Source of the DNA: Cylindrospermum sp. NIES-4074
GTDB lineage: Bacteria; Cyanobacteriota; Cyanobacteriia; Cyanobacteriales; Nostocaceae
DNA length: 64,000 bases
Direction: 5' to 3'
NCBI GenBank assembly: GCA_003994795.1
Contig: AP018271.1
Location: forward strand, 133,081 to 197,080
The notes under the pieces were generated by a model. That model saw only the letters and a list, made by a program, of their open reading frames with translations, made no database searches and had not been told where the DNA came from. Position numbers and translations under genes: made by a program. How positions within the stretch are numbered: position 1 is the first letter of the stretch; each line of letters begins with the position of its first letter. This document shows, in pieces, positions 26,330 to 35,479 of the stretch.

Positions 26330-29300
26330 TTACAATTCTAATTCTGGTGAATTAGTAGTAGGTTGTCGTGGCTTGTGAGATTTTTGAGGTTGAGAATGTA
26401 CCACAACCTTGGGAGAGTAAGTATCGTTAATAATCTGGTTACGAGTATTGATCAAGTCTTGCACAATGTCACTTAAAGGAGGAAGGGAAATATCTGTTTT
26501 GCCTTTGCTATGCTGTTCAAAGAGACTCTGAAGTAGAATCTTTTGGTAAAGTTCGCGCTGTTCGCCAATTGTCAGTTTACCGTTTGTAGAGAGCTTTTGA
26601 CGCAAAGGGTTGTTGTACTGATTAGCAACACTAGACCAAGTGCTATTAGCTTCTAAATTGTGCCAATGAGAGGCGATGTCAGGGTGGAGAGGCAAGGGTG
26701 TATCACGCGCTGGATCAGAACAAAGGAGTTGCTGTGGTTGTTGAGCAGACAGCGATGGCTTCGCCCGCCGCAGGCATCGCAAATCATTAACAATATGAGT
26801 CAATGGTGGCAGCACAATATCAGTACGCCCATGATCATTGATCTGACTCCAGGCTTGATTTTGAATTTTCTGGTACAGCTCACGCTGTTCACCAACAGTT
26901 AATTCTCCAGTTTGCTGAATTTTAGATTGAAATTCGCCATGATTTTGCTTTGCCACCTCATTCCAGGAACCATCTTTTTCTAACTGCTCCCAATATTGTT
27001 TCAATATGGGATGCAGTGGTAGCACAACATTATCTAAGTTAGAAGAATAATTCTGTTGTTTTGTCGATTGTGATTGTGTTGTGCTTTTAGGTGTTAGTGT
27101 AGTTGGATGTGATAGATTGTTTTGTTGTTTTGGAGAATTAGAGCTTGCTCGTTGTGGGTATGATTGTGTCTTATTATCTGATAAGTTGGTAGATTGATAG
27201 GGCTGCCAAGAGTCTAAATTACGAGTAATTTCGGGATGAAGAGGCAAGTCGAGATCACGGGTTTGTGTCGGGTTGCCGAACAAAACTTTGTAATTAATGT
27301 GGAGTTTCTGAGCCAGAAGTCTTAACTTCTCCAAATCAGCTTCAGTGATAGCCATCGCTTGAACTTGATGATTCATGCCATGTTCAGTACGCTCAAATTC
27401 AAAGCGAACAGCCTCCCTTGTACTACCATTGTGTTCGGTTTTGATTAGTTGTAGTGTAGATTTGCCGCCTGATCCTTGCTGAAAAAGGATGCGGTAATTA
27501 TCTAGAGTTATGTCATCTTTCTCAAAACTGGTGATAGTTTGAGTCAGAAATTGTAAAACTTCCGATTCTTTAAAACTCTGTAAAACATTGTGTGTGCCTT
27601 TAGGAGAAACCGAGGAAAGAATCGATGCAATCTTGCGGGGGTCAGAATCAACAGAAGGTAATTGTTTGCCAGCTTTTAGGTAGTCAGCAACTAATAAAAA
27701 CTCTTGTCTTTCAATAGTCAGGATGTTAATTTCTTTTTCTATATGAGAGAGTTTAATATTGCCTACGTGTCCCCATCTATCTGCTTGAAAAGTCATTAAC
27801 TCTACATCATCATGACGACGATAAATACTGTATTTATCGTCGCCATGATTCTTAATTACAAAAGCATCAGCATGGTAAATTTTGCTACTGGTCTGTTGTT
27901 GTTCATCTTGAGCTTCAACACCATATGTTTTTAACAGAGTATAAGCAGCAAAGGCTATTTGTTCATTCTCACTAGCTTCTAGACGCTTTCTAAAAAAATT
28001 AGGCTCATAAAGCGTGACATTTTCTTTTTTAGCCCAAGAACTCGTCCCGCTTGTGTTTTGTGGAGTTGCAGGAGGTTCAATTAGTTGGACTGTCTCATCG
28101 GGGGTAACATCTATATGAATAATTTCTGAACCAGTAATTTTTATATCTACGATTTGTGAACTAGGGTCAATAGGTGATTTAGCACGTTTTTTTTTGAATA
28201 TACCAATGTTTGGTTCTAATTCGGGAGCATCTGTCATAGTAGAGTTTCCTTGTTCAGAAATCGTTTTGACTGTACCGTCTTTAAGTTTGATAGTAAAATA
28301 TAAATCATCAAGTTGATTTTGATGCCATTGCTCTAGAGATATAGCCCCAGCAGATAACTTTTCAAAAGCTTCTTTCCCTTGTGAAACTATAAAATCATCT
28401 ACACCCTTATCTGGCCCTGGCAGCGTTACTACTTTAACGGCAGCACCAAATTCTTGTAACAAGCTTCCTGTCTTCCAAATATCTCTTTGGATATTGAGCT
28501 TAGTTTCTCTTTTAGTTTCATAATCAAAGCAGATTTTGATTTCTCTGTTTGGAGTAGCGAAAACAGCCAACTCACTAGCCAGATAAGAATCACCGATTTT
28601 CTGACCCCATTCATTTTTAGGTGAACGGTACCCAGCGGAAATCCCCGGTAGCCCAATGGCAGCATGACCCTGGCTCAACAGACAGGCCGCTTTCTTCGCC
28701 CCCTCGGTAATGGTGATGGGAATGTTATGTTTCCACACACAGTACCAGAATCCCGATGCGCGCTCCCTGCTTGTTGGGTCTACACTTGCTCTTTGATAGA
28801 TTTCATTAGCGATATCATCTGACACATCTAGCAAGAAAATACTTAATTGAGTTTTAGGCGGATGCTCGTATTTGATGAATTTTCCCTCAATTATCTGACC
28901 CTGCTCACCTCTTTTTGGTCGAGGTTGATTTGGCTTATAACATCCCCATTCTTTATGGGGGACAGTCTCACCAGGAGTTAAGCTCTCAAATTCTCGCGGA
29001 TCTACTCCCGCCTTACACCACCAGCCATCCGTAGAATCTAGGTAAGAGTATGTTTTTAGTATCTTACTGCTTAGTCTACCTGTATTTGTGCGCGGTAATT
29101 CATCGCTGATCATCAACCGATCCCAAGCTTCATGTGAACCTTTTGGCTGGTTAAAGTGAAGACTTTCAAAGTTCATCTCGGCAATAGCAGGGGCGATCGC
29201 ACTGCCTACTACGAGTTCGTGCCAATGTTGCGGATCAATATGTTCTGGGTGAGCCGGAATATCTAGAATATTTTGTGGTTTAGGTTTTTCACTACTAGTT

Positions 29301-29932
29301 GGGATTGTGTGCTTGTCAATCAACTCTACTGTTAAATGCTCATCTACTTCAATTTGCTCATAGTCTTCATGAAAGCTGTCATTTCTTTGCACAAAATCAT
29401 CTTTTACGTCAGAGGAATCATCTATAATCTCAGCAGATGATGTTAATGATATATCTTTAAGTTCACCTTCACGAGCGACGTAATCATTTCCAATGCTTGA
29501 TTGATATTCCAGATTATTATTGCTTTCAACTTCTATAGTTAAAAATTCAACAAATGTACCCGAAGGAGGAAGGGTTGGGGGAAAATTGGGGGTTGGTAAA
29601 ACTGGAGGTAAATCAGGAGGGGGAGGAAAATTTGTTGGTGTTATATCATTACCACCAGATAAAAGTTTAGGTAACAAGTATGCTAAACTTTCTTCTATTT
29701 GTTCGACTTCTTCATGAGTTATTTCTTCACCTTTTGACCATTTCCAACCGCCATCCTCATCTGGAGTTAATAAATAAGTTTCTTCTCCTATTTCTATTCG
29801 GCATTTTAAATCAATAGCTTCTTCGATTGATTGATAAATAAACTTTCCTAAAGGATAAATAAACTCTCTAATAAAATGCTGACTAGCTCTAGTGTAAGCA
29901 GAAGTGAGTTGTAGATGTCGTTCATCAAACAT
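26330..29932 (-). CDS. DUF3854 (TOPRIM-like) plasmid protein with C-terminal repeats
   Basis: A 1200-residue protein. Residues about 225-530 form a DUF3854 region as in cyanobacterial plasmid and phage replication/primase-like proteins. TEGAKKAACLLSQGHAAIGL near 407 and ICFDYETK near 466 correspond to the Glu and Asp of a TOPRIM fold, and PGPDKGVDDFIVS near 505 completes the set. No helicase motifs follow, so it is not the full primase-helicase form. The C-terminal third is Ser/Gln/Thr rich and carries two homologous units, about 966-1054 and 1079-1167, each starting LPLHP and holding GEQRELYQKI, plus a shorter LPLHP unit near 893. A GC-rich dispersed repeat is inserted in frame between the two units. 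It lies upstream of the 256-residue gene and beside the conjugation operon. A role in plasmid DNA processing is inferred. Confidence 0.7.
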   Translation of the reverse strand: MFDERHLQLTSAYTRASQHFIREFIYPLGKFIYQSIEEAIDLKCRIEIGEETYLLTPDEDGGWKWSKGEEITHEEVEQIEESLAYLLPKLLSGGNDITPTNFPPPPDLPPVLPTPNFPPTLPPSGTFVEFLTIEVESNNNLEYQSSIGNDYVAREGELKDISLTSSAEIIDDSSDVKDDFVQRNDSFHEDYEQIEVDEHLTVELIDKHTIPTSSEKPKPQNILDIPAHPEHIDPQHWHELVVGSAIAPAIAEMNFESLHFNQPKGSHEAWDRLMISDELPRTNTGRLSSKILKTYSYLDSTDGWWCKAGVDPREFESLTPGETVPHKEWGCYKPNQPRPKRGEQGQIIEGKFIKYEHPPKTQLSIFLLDVSDDIANEIYQRASVDPTSRERASGFWYCVWKHNIPITITEGAKKAACLLSQGHAAIGLPGISAGYRSPKNEWGQKIGDSYLASELAVFATPNREIKICFDYETKRETKLNIQRDIWKTGSLLQEFGAAVKVVTLPGPDKGVDDFIVSQGKEAFEKLSAGAISLEQWHQNQLDDLYFTIKLKDGTVKTISEQGNSTMTDAPELEPNIGIFKKKRAKSPIDPSSQIVDIKITGSEIIHIDVTPDETVQLIEPPATPQNTSGTSSWAKKENVTLYEPNFFRKRLEASENEQIAFAAYTLLKTYGVEAQDEQQQTSSKIYHADAFVIKNHGDDKYSIYRRHDDVELMTFQADRWGHVGNIKLSHIEKEINILTIERQEFLLVADYLKAGKQLPSVDSDPRKIASILSSVSPKGTHNVLQSFKESEVLQFLTQTITSFEKDDITLDNYRILFQQGSGGKSTLQLIKTEHNGSTREAVRFEFERTEHGMNHQVQAMAITEADLEKLRLLAQKLHINYKVLFGNPTQTRDLDLPLHPEITRNLDSWQPYQSTNLSDNKTQSYPQRASSNSPKQQNNLSHPTTLTPKSTTQSQSTKQQNYSSNLDNVVLPLHPILKQYWEQLEKDGSWNEVAKQNHGEFQSKIQQTGELTVGEQRELYQKIQNQAWSQINDHGRTDIVLPPLTHIVNDLRCLRRAKPSLSAQQPQQLLCSDPARDTPLPLHPDIASHWHNLEANSTWSSVANQYNNPLRQKLSTNGKLTIGEQRELYQKILLQSLFEQHSKGKTDISLPPLSDIVQDLINTRNQIINDTYSPKVVVHSQPQKSHKPRQPTTNSPELEL
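26752..26780. repeat. Dispersed GC-rich palindromic repeat inside the DUF3854 gene
   Basis: GCGATGGCTTCGCC and its near-complement GGCAGGCATCGC-type arm form a palindrome of the kind scattered through Nostoc genomes. It encodes Arg-Cys-Leu-Arg-Arg-Ala-Lys-Pro-Ser between the two C-terminal homology units and keeps the frame open. Confidence 0.55.
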
Positions 29933-30178
29933 ATTTATTAGGATGTGGCTCTTGTGGGTTTAGCAGATTCAGAAGGCAGAAGTACGAGGGCAGAGGGCAG
30001 AAGGAACACACCCTTAAAAGAGTGGGATTGAAGCAAGGACGCTGTTTTTCCTCGCGCCTACTCGTTGAAAAACATCTTTTTTTAAACGGTGCTGTTACCC
30101 AGAACTAAAGTTTTTATTTATCTTTTTCTTCCCTTCTGCCATCTGCCCTCTGCCTTTCTTTGTAAAAGTACCGTATAA
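29933..30178. other. Intergenic spacer with purine-rich inverted repeats
   Basis: 246 bases between the coupling-protein gene and the DUF3854 gene. It contains GGCAGAGGGCAGAAGG-like runs near 29975-30003 and the complementary CCTTCTGCCATCTGCC near 30133-30150. These are low-complexity repeats common in cyanobacterial spacers that could pair over about 150 bases. No gene is supported. Confidence 0.5.
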
Positions 30179-31942
30179 TTAAATTCCACTGTCAGATTTG
30201 TTTTGATTAATCATGCTGCCGACTTCTTTGAATGTTAGTCCAGGATTATTAGAAACATCTTGAGGATTGTCGGGAAGGGGAAAACGCTGCTCTACTTGCT
30301 TAACTCGTAAAGTTAAATCTTGCTGTGACGGAAATTTCTGCGTACTCCTCCTAGCTAATAAACTGACAATTCTCGTCCATTTAAGTTGATTATATTTTTC
30401 AATATTTTTGAGAAACTGAGAAATTTTAACAGTTTTCAAAAGTGGGACTGAACCTTCATTTTTATTAGCGTAGGCAGGGTTAATGAAAACGCATTTACCA
30501 GCAATGAGCTTAAGAAATTGAGCCGATTCAAAGAGCTTTCTAGTTTTTTCTTGTTCACTAATACTAGTGCTATTATTTTTACCAGTAGAACGGCTTTTTT
30601 GCTTGTACTTAATCTCTTCATCCCCCAGAAAACTGGAGAATAATTGTGCTGATTCATTCTCGCCAGGATTAAATATAAACTTAGTGCTGCAAGCACCAAG
30701 GATAGCCTTAGCAATATCCTTACCGTAGTTCTTCTCAAGCTGACCCAAGTTCTGGAAGCCGATAATACCGCAGAACCCCTCAGAGCGTGATTCGTTGAGC
30801 CATCTATACAGGTCAGGTAAGTAAATTGAGGGTAATTCGTCAAGGGCAACTATTAATGGGTCTTTTCGCTTAGAAGCAATATTTCGGGCGATGGTCATGT
30901 GTAAGATGCTGGTCATGAGAGGCCCGACTGCATCCCGGCGTTCTCTGTCCAAACCAAAAATAATCATCTGCTTCCCCTTGATTTGCAAAGGTAAAGTCGT
31001 CTTGCCAATGAAACACCCCAAGGTATTCTTAGCCATGAATCTGGTAAACATGATGCTTGCTGTGGCAACAATTCCAGCAACGGTTTTCTCAGATGCGGCG
31101 GAACTGAACAATTGACCAAAGGCAATTTTCACCCAAGGATTGAGAGAAGCGGCCATCAGGCGTTTGACCATTTGTTCACTAGAGAGTATCGCCGCGCAGG
31201 TCATGACATCTGCGAATTGACCAAACTCTTTAGCTAACATCAGTATTGCCTGAGTCAATTGATCAGCAGAAGGGCCAAAGAACCCATCCTCGCTAGCATT
31301 ACCTAAAAGCCGAAAATTCTTGTTGATGACGGTGGAGATTTGTCGCGCAGTTTCAGCATCACTGCTATCGCGCAGGAAATCAAGGGGATTGCAGACTTCA
31401 GATTCAGGAAATCCTGGGGCGAATATATGCACATCATACCCCTTGTATTTGGCATAGGCTGCAATTATCGCTTGAGATGGATACTTAAAGTCATAAACTA
31501 TACATGGAAACCCTTGTTCAATAGCCGAATAAATCATTGGGTTAATGGCACTGAATGTTTTACCACTACCCGGAGCGCCGATGACGGCTGTACCCCGTTG
31601 CACATCAGGGATATAAAAAGTAGTGCCAGCACCTCTAGTTTGATGCTGGCCAATGTAAAGCGCCGCACTATCACATTGGGGGTTGGCAATCTGCAATATT
31701 GCCTTTTTCTTAGCCGCTGCCGTTTCTTTAGCCCCACCCCAATAACTGGTAGCGACTTTCTTTTTGTTAGAGTCGCCAAAAAATACCCTCATCAGAATAT
31801 AAGCACTGAGTAAAGATAAAGTCGTTAGACCATTGGGGGTGAATAATTGATGAGTGTACTTACCAACAGGATTATCAGGATTTTGTAATTGCTCGAAGCG
31901 AAATTCTTGATTGTTAGCACTATTTGTTGTGAAAGATTTCAT
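30179..31942 (-). CDS. Type IV secretion coupling protein (VirD4/TraG-like)
   Basis: A 587-residue TraG/VirD4-type ATPase that delivers relaxase-bound DNA to the conjugation pore. A hydrophobic N-terminal segment (about residues 38-55, TTLSLLSAYILMRVFF) anchors it in the membrane. The Walker A is GAPGSGKT at 122-129. The Walker B region LIVALDELPSIYLP is near 362, followed by EGFCGIIGFQNLGQLEKNYG, the conserved TraG motif. It is the last gene of a long minus-strand transfer operon and lies 3 bases after the preceding gene. The presence of a coupling protein makes this a conjugation system rather than a pure effector secretion system. No relaxase is visible in the window. Confidence 0.88.
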   Translation of the reverse strand: MKSFTTNSANNQEFRFEQLQNPDNPVGKYTHQLFTPNGLTTLSLLSAYILMRVFFGDSNKKKVATSYWGGAKETAAAKKKAILQIANPQCDSAALYIGQHQTRGAGTTFYIPDVQRGTAVIGAPGSGKTFSAINPMIYSAIEQGFPCIVYDFKYPSQAIIAAYAKYKGYDVHIFAPGFPESEVCNPLDFLRDSSDAETARQISTVINKNFRLLGNASEDGFFGPSADQLTQAILMLAKEFGQFADVMTCAAILSSEQMVKRLMAASLNPWVKIAFGQLFSSAASEKTVAGIVATASIMFTRFMAKNTLGCFIGKTTLPLQIKGKQMIIFGLDRERRDAVGPLMTSILHMTIARNIASKRKDPLIVALDELPSIYLPDLYRWLNESRSEGFCGIIGFQNLGQLEKNYGKDIAKAILGACSTKFIFNPGENESAQLFSSFLGDEEIKYKQKSRSTGKNNSTSISEQEKTRKLFESAQFLKLIAGKCVFINPAYANKNEGSVPLLKTVKISQFLKNIEKYNQLKWTRIVSLLARRSTQKFPSQQDLTLRVKQVEQRFPLPDNPQDVSNNPGLTFKEVGSMINQNKSDSGI

Positions 31943-31944
31943 AT

Positions 31945-33147
31945 TTAAGGTAGAGAATTTGGCTTACCAAGAACGATAGGGTCTTTCTCTCGGTACTCAA
32001 TAAAAGGCACAGGCCCAATGAAGTAGGGGCTGCAAGTCCGACCAATGAAGGGTATGGTTTTGCAGATGCGGAAAAACATAGCAGTCTTGACAGAACCACT
32101 TGCTTCATCAATATTCCAAATCACTTGCTTAAAACTGGAGCCAAAGGGGTTTCGACCAGTAGGTTCCTTACCACCATTAAGAGCTTTTAAAATGCCAAAT
32201 CCACCATTAACTTTTTGAAATTTTCCAGACATCCACTGAGTACCAGTAGTTTTGCCAATGCCGGACATTTCAGCATGAGCGCAATTATTTTGTAGGCAAG
32301 GAACATTAAACCCTTCTTGATAACTACCAGAAATAGAGCGAGTACGGTTAGCCTCAATATCTCGCAATGGCAGATCCACTTTGGCAACAAAAGAAAGGTC
32401 AAGTGTTCGCAGTCCTGGTAGGTTATTCCATGTCAGTGTTGATAATCCAGGTACACCAATAATTTTAGAATCTTGCCAATTAGCGAAGCGATTGATTGAT
32501 GCATTTTGAATGTTGGGGATAGATGTGAGGGAGTAATTTCTTAAGTTAATTCCTCTGCTTAGTGGAACATTACTTAGACTAGAATTACGGCTAATGTTAG
32601 AGATTGTGCCACTGCTAATTCCAAACCTCCTGGCAAAATCACGAATCGGTCGAACACTTGTAACACTTCTATTTCCCAACCCCGGAACGGCTCTGACTAA
32701 ATTGGGTAAAGTTTGCCACCCAGTCAATTGGAAATCAGACAGTCTTAGCCGACCCAAATTTATTCCTTGTACTCCAGCTATGGTTGAGAGATTCAAGTTC
32801 TCTATTGCTAATTGGGGGGTTTCAAAATCTCCCAGTTCCATAAATTCTGCGATACTTTGCCCTGTCGTCCAAGTTCTGCTTTCTGTACCTCCTCTTGAAT
32901 CAGGGTAGGTTACACTGCCACTCTCAGAAATAATCATGTCGCTGAACTTGAGCCGCGACCAGTCAGGCATAAAACCATTGGGTGAATTAACAACAGGTAC
33001 TTGAGCCGAGGCTTCGGGTAGCAAAAAGCCTACAACTTGGTTCAATAGCCCATATTTTATGAAACTATGAATGAATAAGCTACCTGCTAAACTAAAAAAG
33101 ATTAAGTAACGTAAGGCGTTATCATTGAGGTGAAAAGATGATTTCAT
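31945..33147 (-). CDS. Unknown exported T4SS-operon protein
   Basis: A 400-residue protein I cannot assign to a named family. It has an N-terminal hydrophobic segment (residues about 13-50) ending ASAQVP, a likely signal or anchor. A repetitive middle (about 130-265) follows, in which Leu/Ile and Asn-Pro recur: LPNLVRAVPGLGN, SIPNIQNASINRF, IIGVPGLSTL and NNLPGLRTLDLS. The C-terminus has several Cys (CLQNNCAHAE near 285, FRICKTIPFIGRTCSPYF near 360). The four-base overlap with the VirB9-like gene upstream and the close fit to the coupling-protein gene place it in the transfer operon. It is probably an envelope or surface component. The repeats suggest a beta-solenoid or LRR-like fold, which is inference. 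Confidence 0.65.
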   Translation of the reverse strand: MKSSFHLNDNALRYLIFFSLAGSLFIHSFIKYGLLNQVVGFLLPEASAQVPVVNSPNGFMPDWSRLKFSDMIISESGSVTYPDSRGGTESRTWTTGQSIAEFMELGDFETPQLAIENLNLSTIAGVQGINLGRLRLSDFQLTGWQTLPNLVRAVPGLGNRSVTSVRPIRDFARRFGISSGTISNISRNSSLSNVPLSRGINLRNYSLTSIPNIQNASINRFANWQDSKIIGVPGLSTLTWNNLPGLRTLDLSFVAKVDLPLRDIEANRTRSISGSYQEGFNVPCLQNNCAHAEMSGIGKTTGTQWMSGKFQKVNGGFGILKALNGGKEPTGRNPFGSSFKQVIWNIDEASGSVKTAMFFRICKTIPFIGRTCSPYFIGPVPFIEYREKDPIVLGKPNSLP

Positions 33148-33947
33148 AAATTATTACCTTGTGTTAAATTATCAGAACTATTACTCAAAGCAATTAATTT
33201 GTTGACTAACTCTTGAGAGACAGATGCCTTATTAGCAGCAGTAGAAATATCATCACCTGCTTGCAAATAACTGATTAACGTTTGCAACCGTTGGTGTAAT
33301 TCATCTTGGTAACTCATCTGTCCATTTTTAATAGCGACAGCTATACCACCTCTAATTTGATTGATTGTTTGTTGTGTTTTAACTAATGGTTGTAATTGTG
33401 GTCTTGGTACTGTCTTTTCTTCGGCTACATCATTAACAATTGCTACCTGACTATATTTAGGAGTGCCATTACTTGTTGCTAGTCGAAAACTGTAAGCCTT
33501 GGATTCACCAGAGGATGATCGTGTGATGACTGTGAGCAATGTGGTGGATGTTTGCGGAAGCCCTGGAATGTTAACCCTCTTGATCCGCCGCAGATGAATT
33601 GATCCTGCACCGGGATTAGGACAATTCTGATCCAGTCCCTCTAAGCAACCATCTGTATCAATCAGGATTTGTGAGGGGTCATCCAACCAAACTTTTTTGA
33701 TTATTTCGCCAATTTCATAGAAAGAAATCACTACCCCGTGACCATTCCAGACGTTGATAGTTTGTAGTCTTGCAGTAGTACCACTAGCTTGAGATTGCTT
33801 GATGGTGCGAACGACTGGGGTGGTAATTGTGGATATTGGAGTCGCCGCGATCACCTCCGGTGGAGCGTAGCTCATCGCCTCTGGTGGAGCGTAGCTCATC
33901 ACCAACGCTAGAGTGTACCCTGTAAGTGTGTTAATTATGCTTTTCAT
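33144..33947 (-). CDS. VirB9/TraK-like envelope protein (tentative)
   Basis: A 267-residue secreted-looking protein. After a short N-terminal hydrophobic stretch, the region from about residue 60 to 175 (TINVWNGHGVVISFYEIGEI, SIHLRRIKR, TLLTVITRSSSGESKAYSFR) has the beta-rich pattern of VirB9/TrbG/TraK N-terminal domains. A helical C-terminal part (about 190-265) follows. It starts four bases inside the end of the VirB10-like gene, the order expected for a core-complex pair. The N-terminus carries a duplicated Met-Ser-Tyr-Ala-Pro-Pro-Glu unit encoded by an imperfect tandem repeat (33851-33903), which disturbs the expected signal peptide. The assignment rests on position and pattern, not on a decisive motif. 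Confidence 0.5.
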   Translation of the reverse strand: MKSIINTLTGYTLALVMSYAPPEAMSYAPPEVIAATPISTITTPVVRTIKQSQASGTTARLQTINVWNGHGVVISFYEIGEIIKKVWLDDPSQILIDTDGCLEGLDQNCPNPGAGSIHLRRIKRVNIPGLPQTSTTLLTVITRSSSGESKAYSFRLATSNGTPKYSQVAIVNDVAEEKTVPRPQLQPLVKTQQTINQIRGGIAVAIKNGQMSYQDELHQRLQTLISYLQAGDDISTAANKASVSQELVNKLIALSNSSDNLTQGNNL

Positions 33948-35479
33948 GGTAACTCTAGGGAGCGATTGACATTAAAAGTGATTTTGGTTCCTTGTGGAAT
34001 AAACCAAACATTCGGGCGAGAAAGAATTTCTTGAGTAGCTTGTTGATTACGTTGGCTGATGTTTTGGCTCACTTGACCAAAAAAACCTTCGAGTAATGCA
34101 CCAGTAATATTGCGACGCTTGCCACTGCTACGCCTTCGGATAGTACCAGTAAAATCATCCTCAACTTCTTCCGTTGTATCGGGTTGATTGATGATTTCCC
34201 CAACCTTACTCAATGCAGACGCAGCACCACCAAACAAGTCATTCCCTGCAATTTCTCCCCCCCTATCCTGAAATCTTTTGGCGAAGAGGGGTCTACCACC
34301 ATCCCCGGTTACAGATATTGCACCCGCAGATATGGGATACTCTGTATTATCTTTGATAATGCTGCGGACATTAGCGATCGCTTGACTGCCACCATCAACC
34401 GAAACTAGTTCTACCGCCAATAACGTTCCCGCAGGTAATGCCACTTCCCCATAGTTATCCCGTAAATCCTCTTGCAGTCTAGCAACCGACCTATTGTTGT
34501 TAGGGGTTTGTGTCTGCCCTGAACTATTAACTGTAGCTTGAACTAAGGGTGTAACAAGAACACCGCTAGCAAAAGTGCCAACGGTAAGGTAGCGAGTTTG
34601 TTTACCTTCAATTATTTGTCTTTCCTGGTCTAAATATTTATCAGACTTAGCTTGAGCCTCCACTTTCCACCGGGGGCGGATCTTTTCAATAGAGTCGAGT
34701 GAAGGGGGTGGAGTGGTTTGTTCAATAGGATCATTACCTATGTTATTGAAATCAGTTTGCTCATCAGCTGCACTTGGTTGAGTTTGAGCCGGGTCTAAAG
34801 AAGATTGGTCGCTGGTGCTAGTTTCGGCATAAGCGATTTTGCCATAAGAACCAATGCTACGGAGTTTGTTAATTTGCTCAAGGGGATCTAAGGGCGTTAC
34901 TGTCCGCGCAGATATAGAGGGTCTAGGAGAAAAACTCGTGCGTGATGGAGGGGTATAAGTTCTAATCGGTTGTGGCGCCGGAGGAGGTACAGGACGTGGT
35001 TGTGAATTTTGAACAGGGCGAGGTGCAGAACGCGGTGACGGCGGTGTGGATGGCACGACCTTTTGAGTTTGAGCAACTTTCACTGGTGCTGGTTGTTCTT
35101 TTTTGTCTTTGTTAATTCTGCCCAGTTCATCAGCTTGGTCAGACAGGGCTAATTTTGCACGGGCATCACCATCGCCCTCTTCATTTTGTCGAGCTTGTTC
35201 AGTAGTAGTTGATGTTTCCTCCACCTTCCCAGCAATTTTTGGCGTTGGTGCGGGATTAAATACACCATTAAGCATCAAGAATATAGCTAGAAATCCTACT
35301 CCAAAAGGGACAGTAATTACTAGCAATCTCGACCAAGGAGAAGTAACCAAAGTGTGCTTAGTCGGTACTAATAAGCTTTCCGGTTCTGGCTGTTTACTGT
35401 TAGTTTTATGACCATCATCTATCTTCAGTAAATCCTCTATATTCGCTCCTGAACCATTTTTATTATTCTCTCCACTCAT
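33944..35479 (-). CDS. VirB10/TrbI-like core complex protein
   Basis: A 511-residue protein with a cytoplasmic N-terminus, one transmembrane helix (residues 52-72, LLVITVPFGVGFLAIFLMLN), a Pro/Gln-rich periplasmic linker (about 125-190), and a C-terminal TrbI/VirB10 domain (about 295-511). In that domain, ALPAGTLLAVELVSVDG, SQAIANVRSIIKDN and the closing FIPQGTKITFNVNRSLEL are typical. The family spans both membranes and gates the channel. It sits between the VirB8- and VirB9-like genes with four-base overlaps on both sides. The linker length suits a cyanobacterial envelope with thick peptidoglycan, which is inference. Confidence 0.8.
   Translation of the reverse strand: MSGENNKNGSGANIEDLLKIDDGHKTNSKQPEPESLLVPTKHTLVTSPWSRLLVITVPFGVGFLAIFLMLNGVFNPAPTPKIAGKVEETSTTTEQARQNEEGDGDARAKLALSDQADELGRINKDKKEQPAPVKVAQTQKVVPSTPPSPRSAPRPVQNSQPRPVPPPAPQPIRTYTPPSRTSFSPRPSISARTVTPLDPLEQINKLRSIGSYGKIAYAETSTSDQSSLDPAQTQPSAADEQTDFNNIGNDPIEQTTPPPSLDSIEKIRPRWKVEAQAKSDKYLDQERQIIEGKQTRYLTVGTFASGVLVTPLVQATVNSSGQTQTPNNNRSVARLQEDLRDNYGEVALPAGTLLAVELVSVDGGSQAIANVRSIIKDNTEYPISAGAISVTGDGGRPLFAKRFQDRGGEIAGNDLFGGAASALSKVGEIINQPDTTEEVEDDFTGTIRRRSSGKRRNITGALLEGFFGQVSQNISQRNQQATQEILSRPNVWFIPQGTKITFNVNRSLELP

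Noticed and set aside
26330-29932. Full primase-helicase plasmid replication protein
   Set aside because: The TOPRIM-like DUF3854 part is visible, but no Walker A/B helicase motifs follow, so this name would overstate the evidence.
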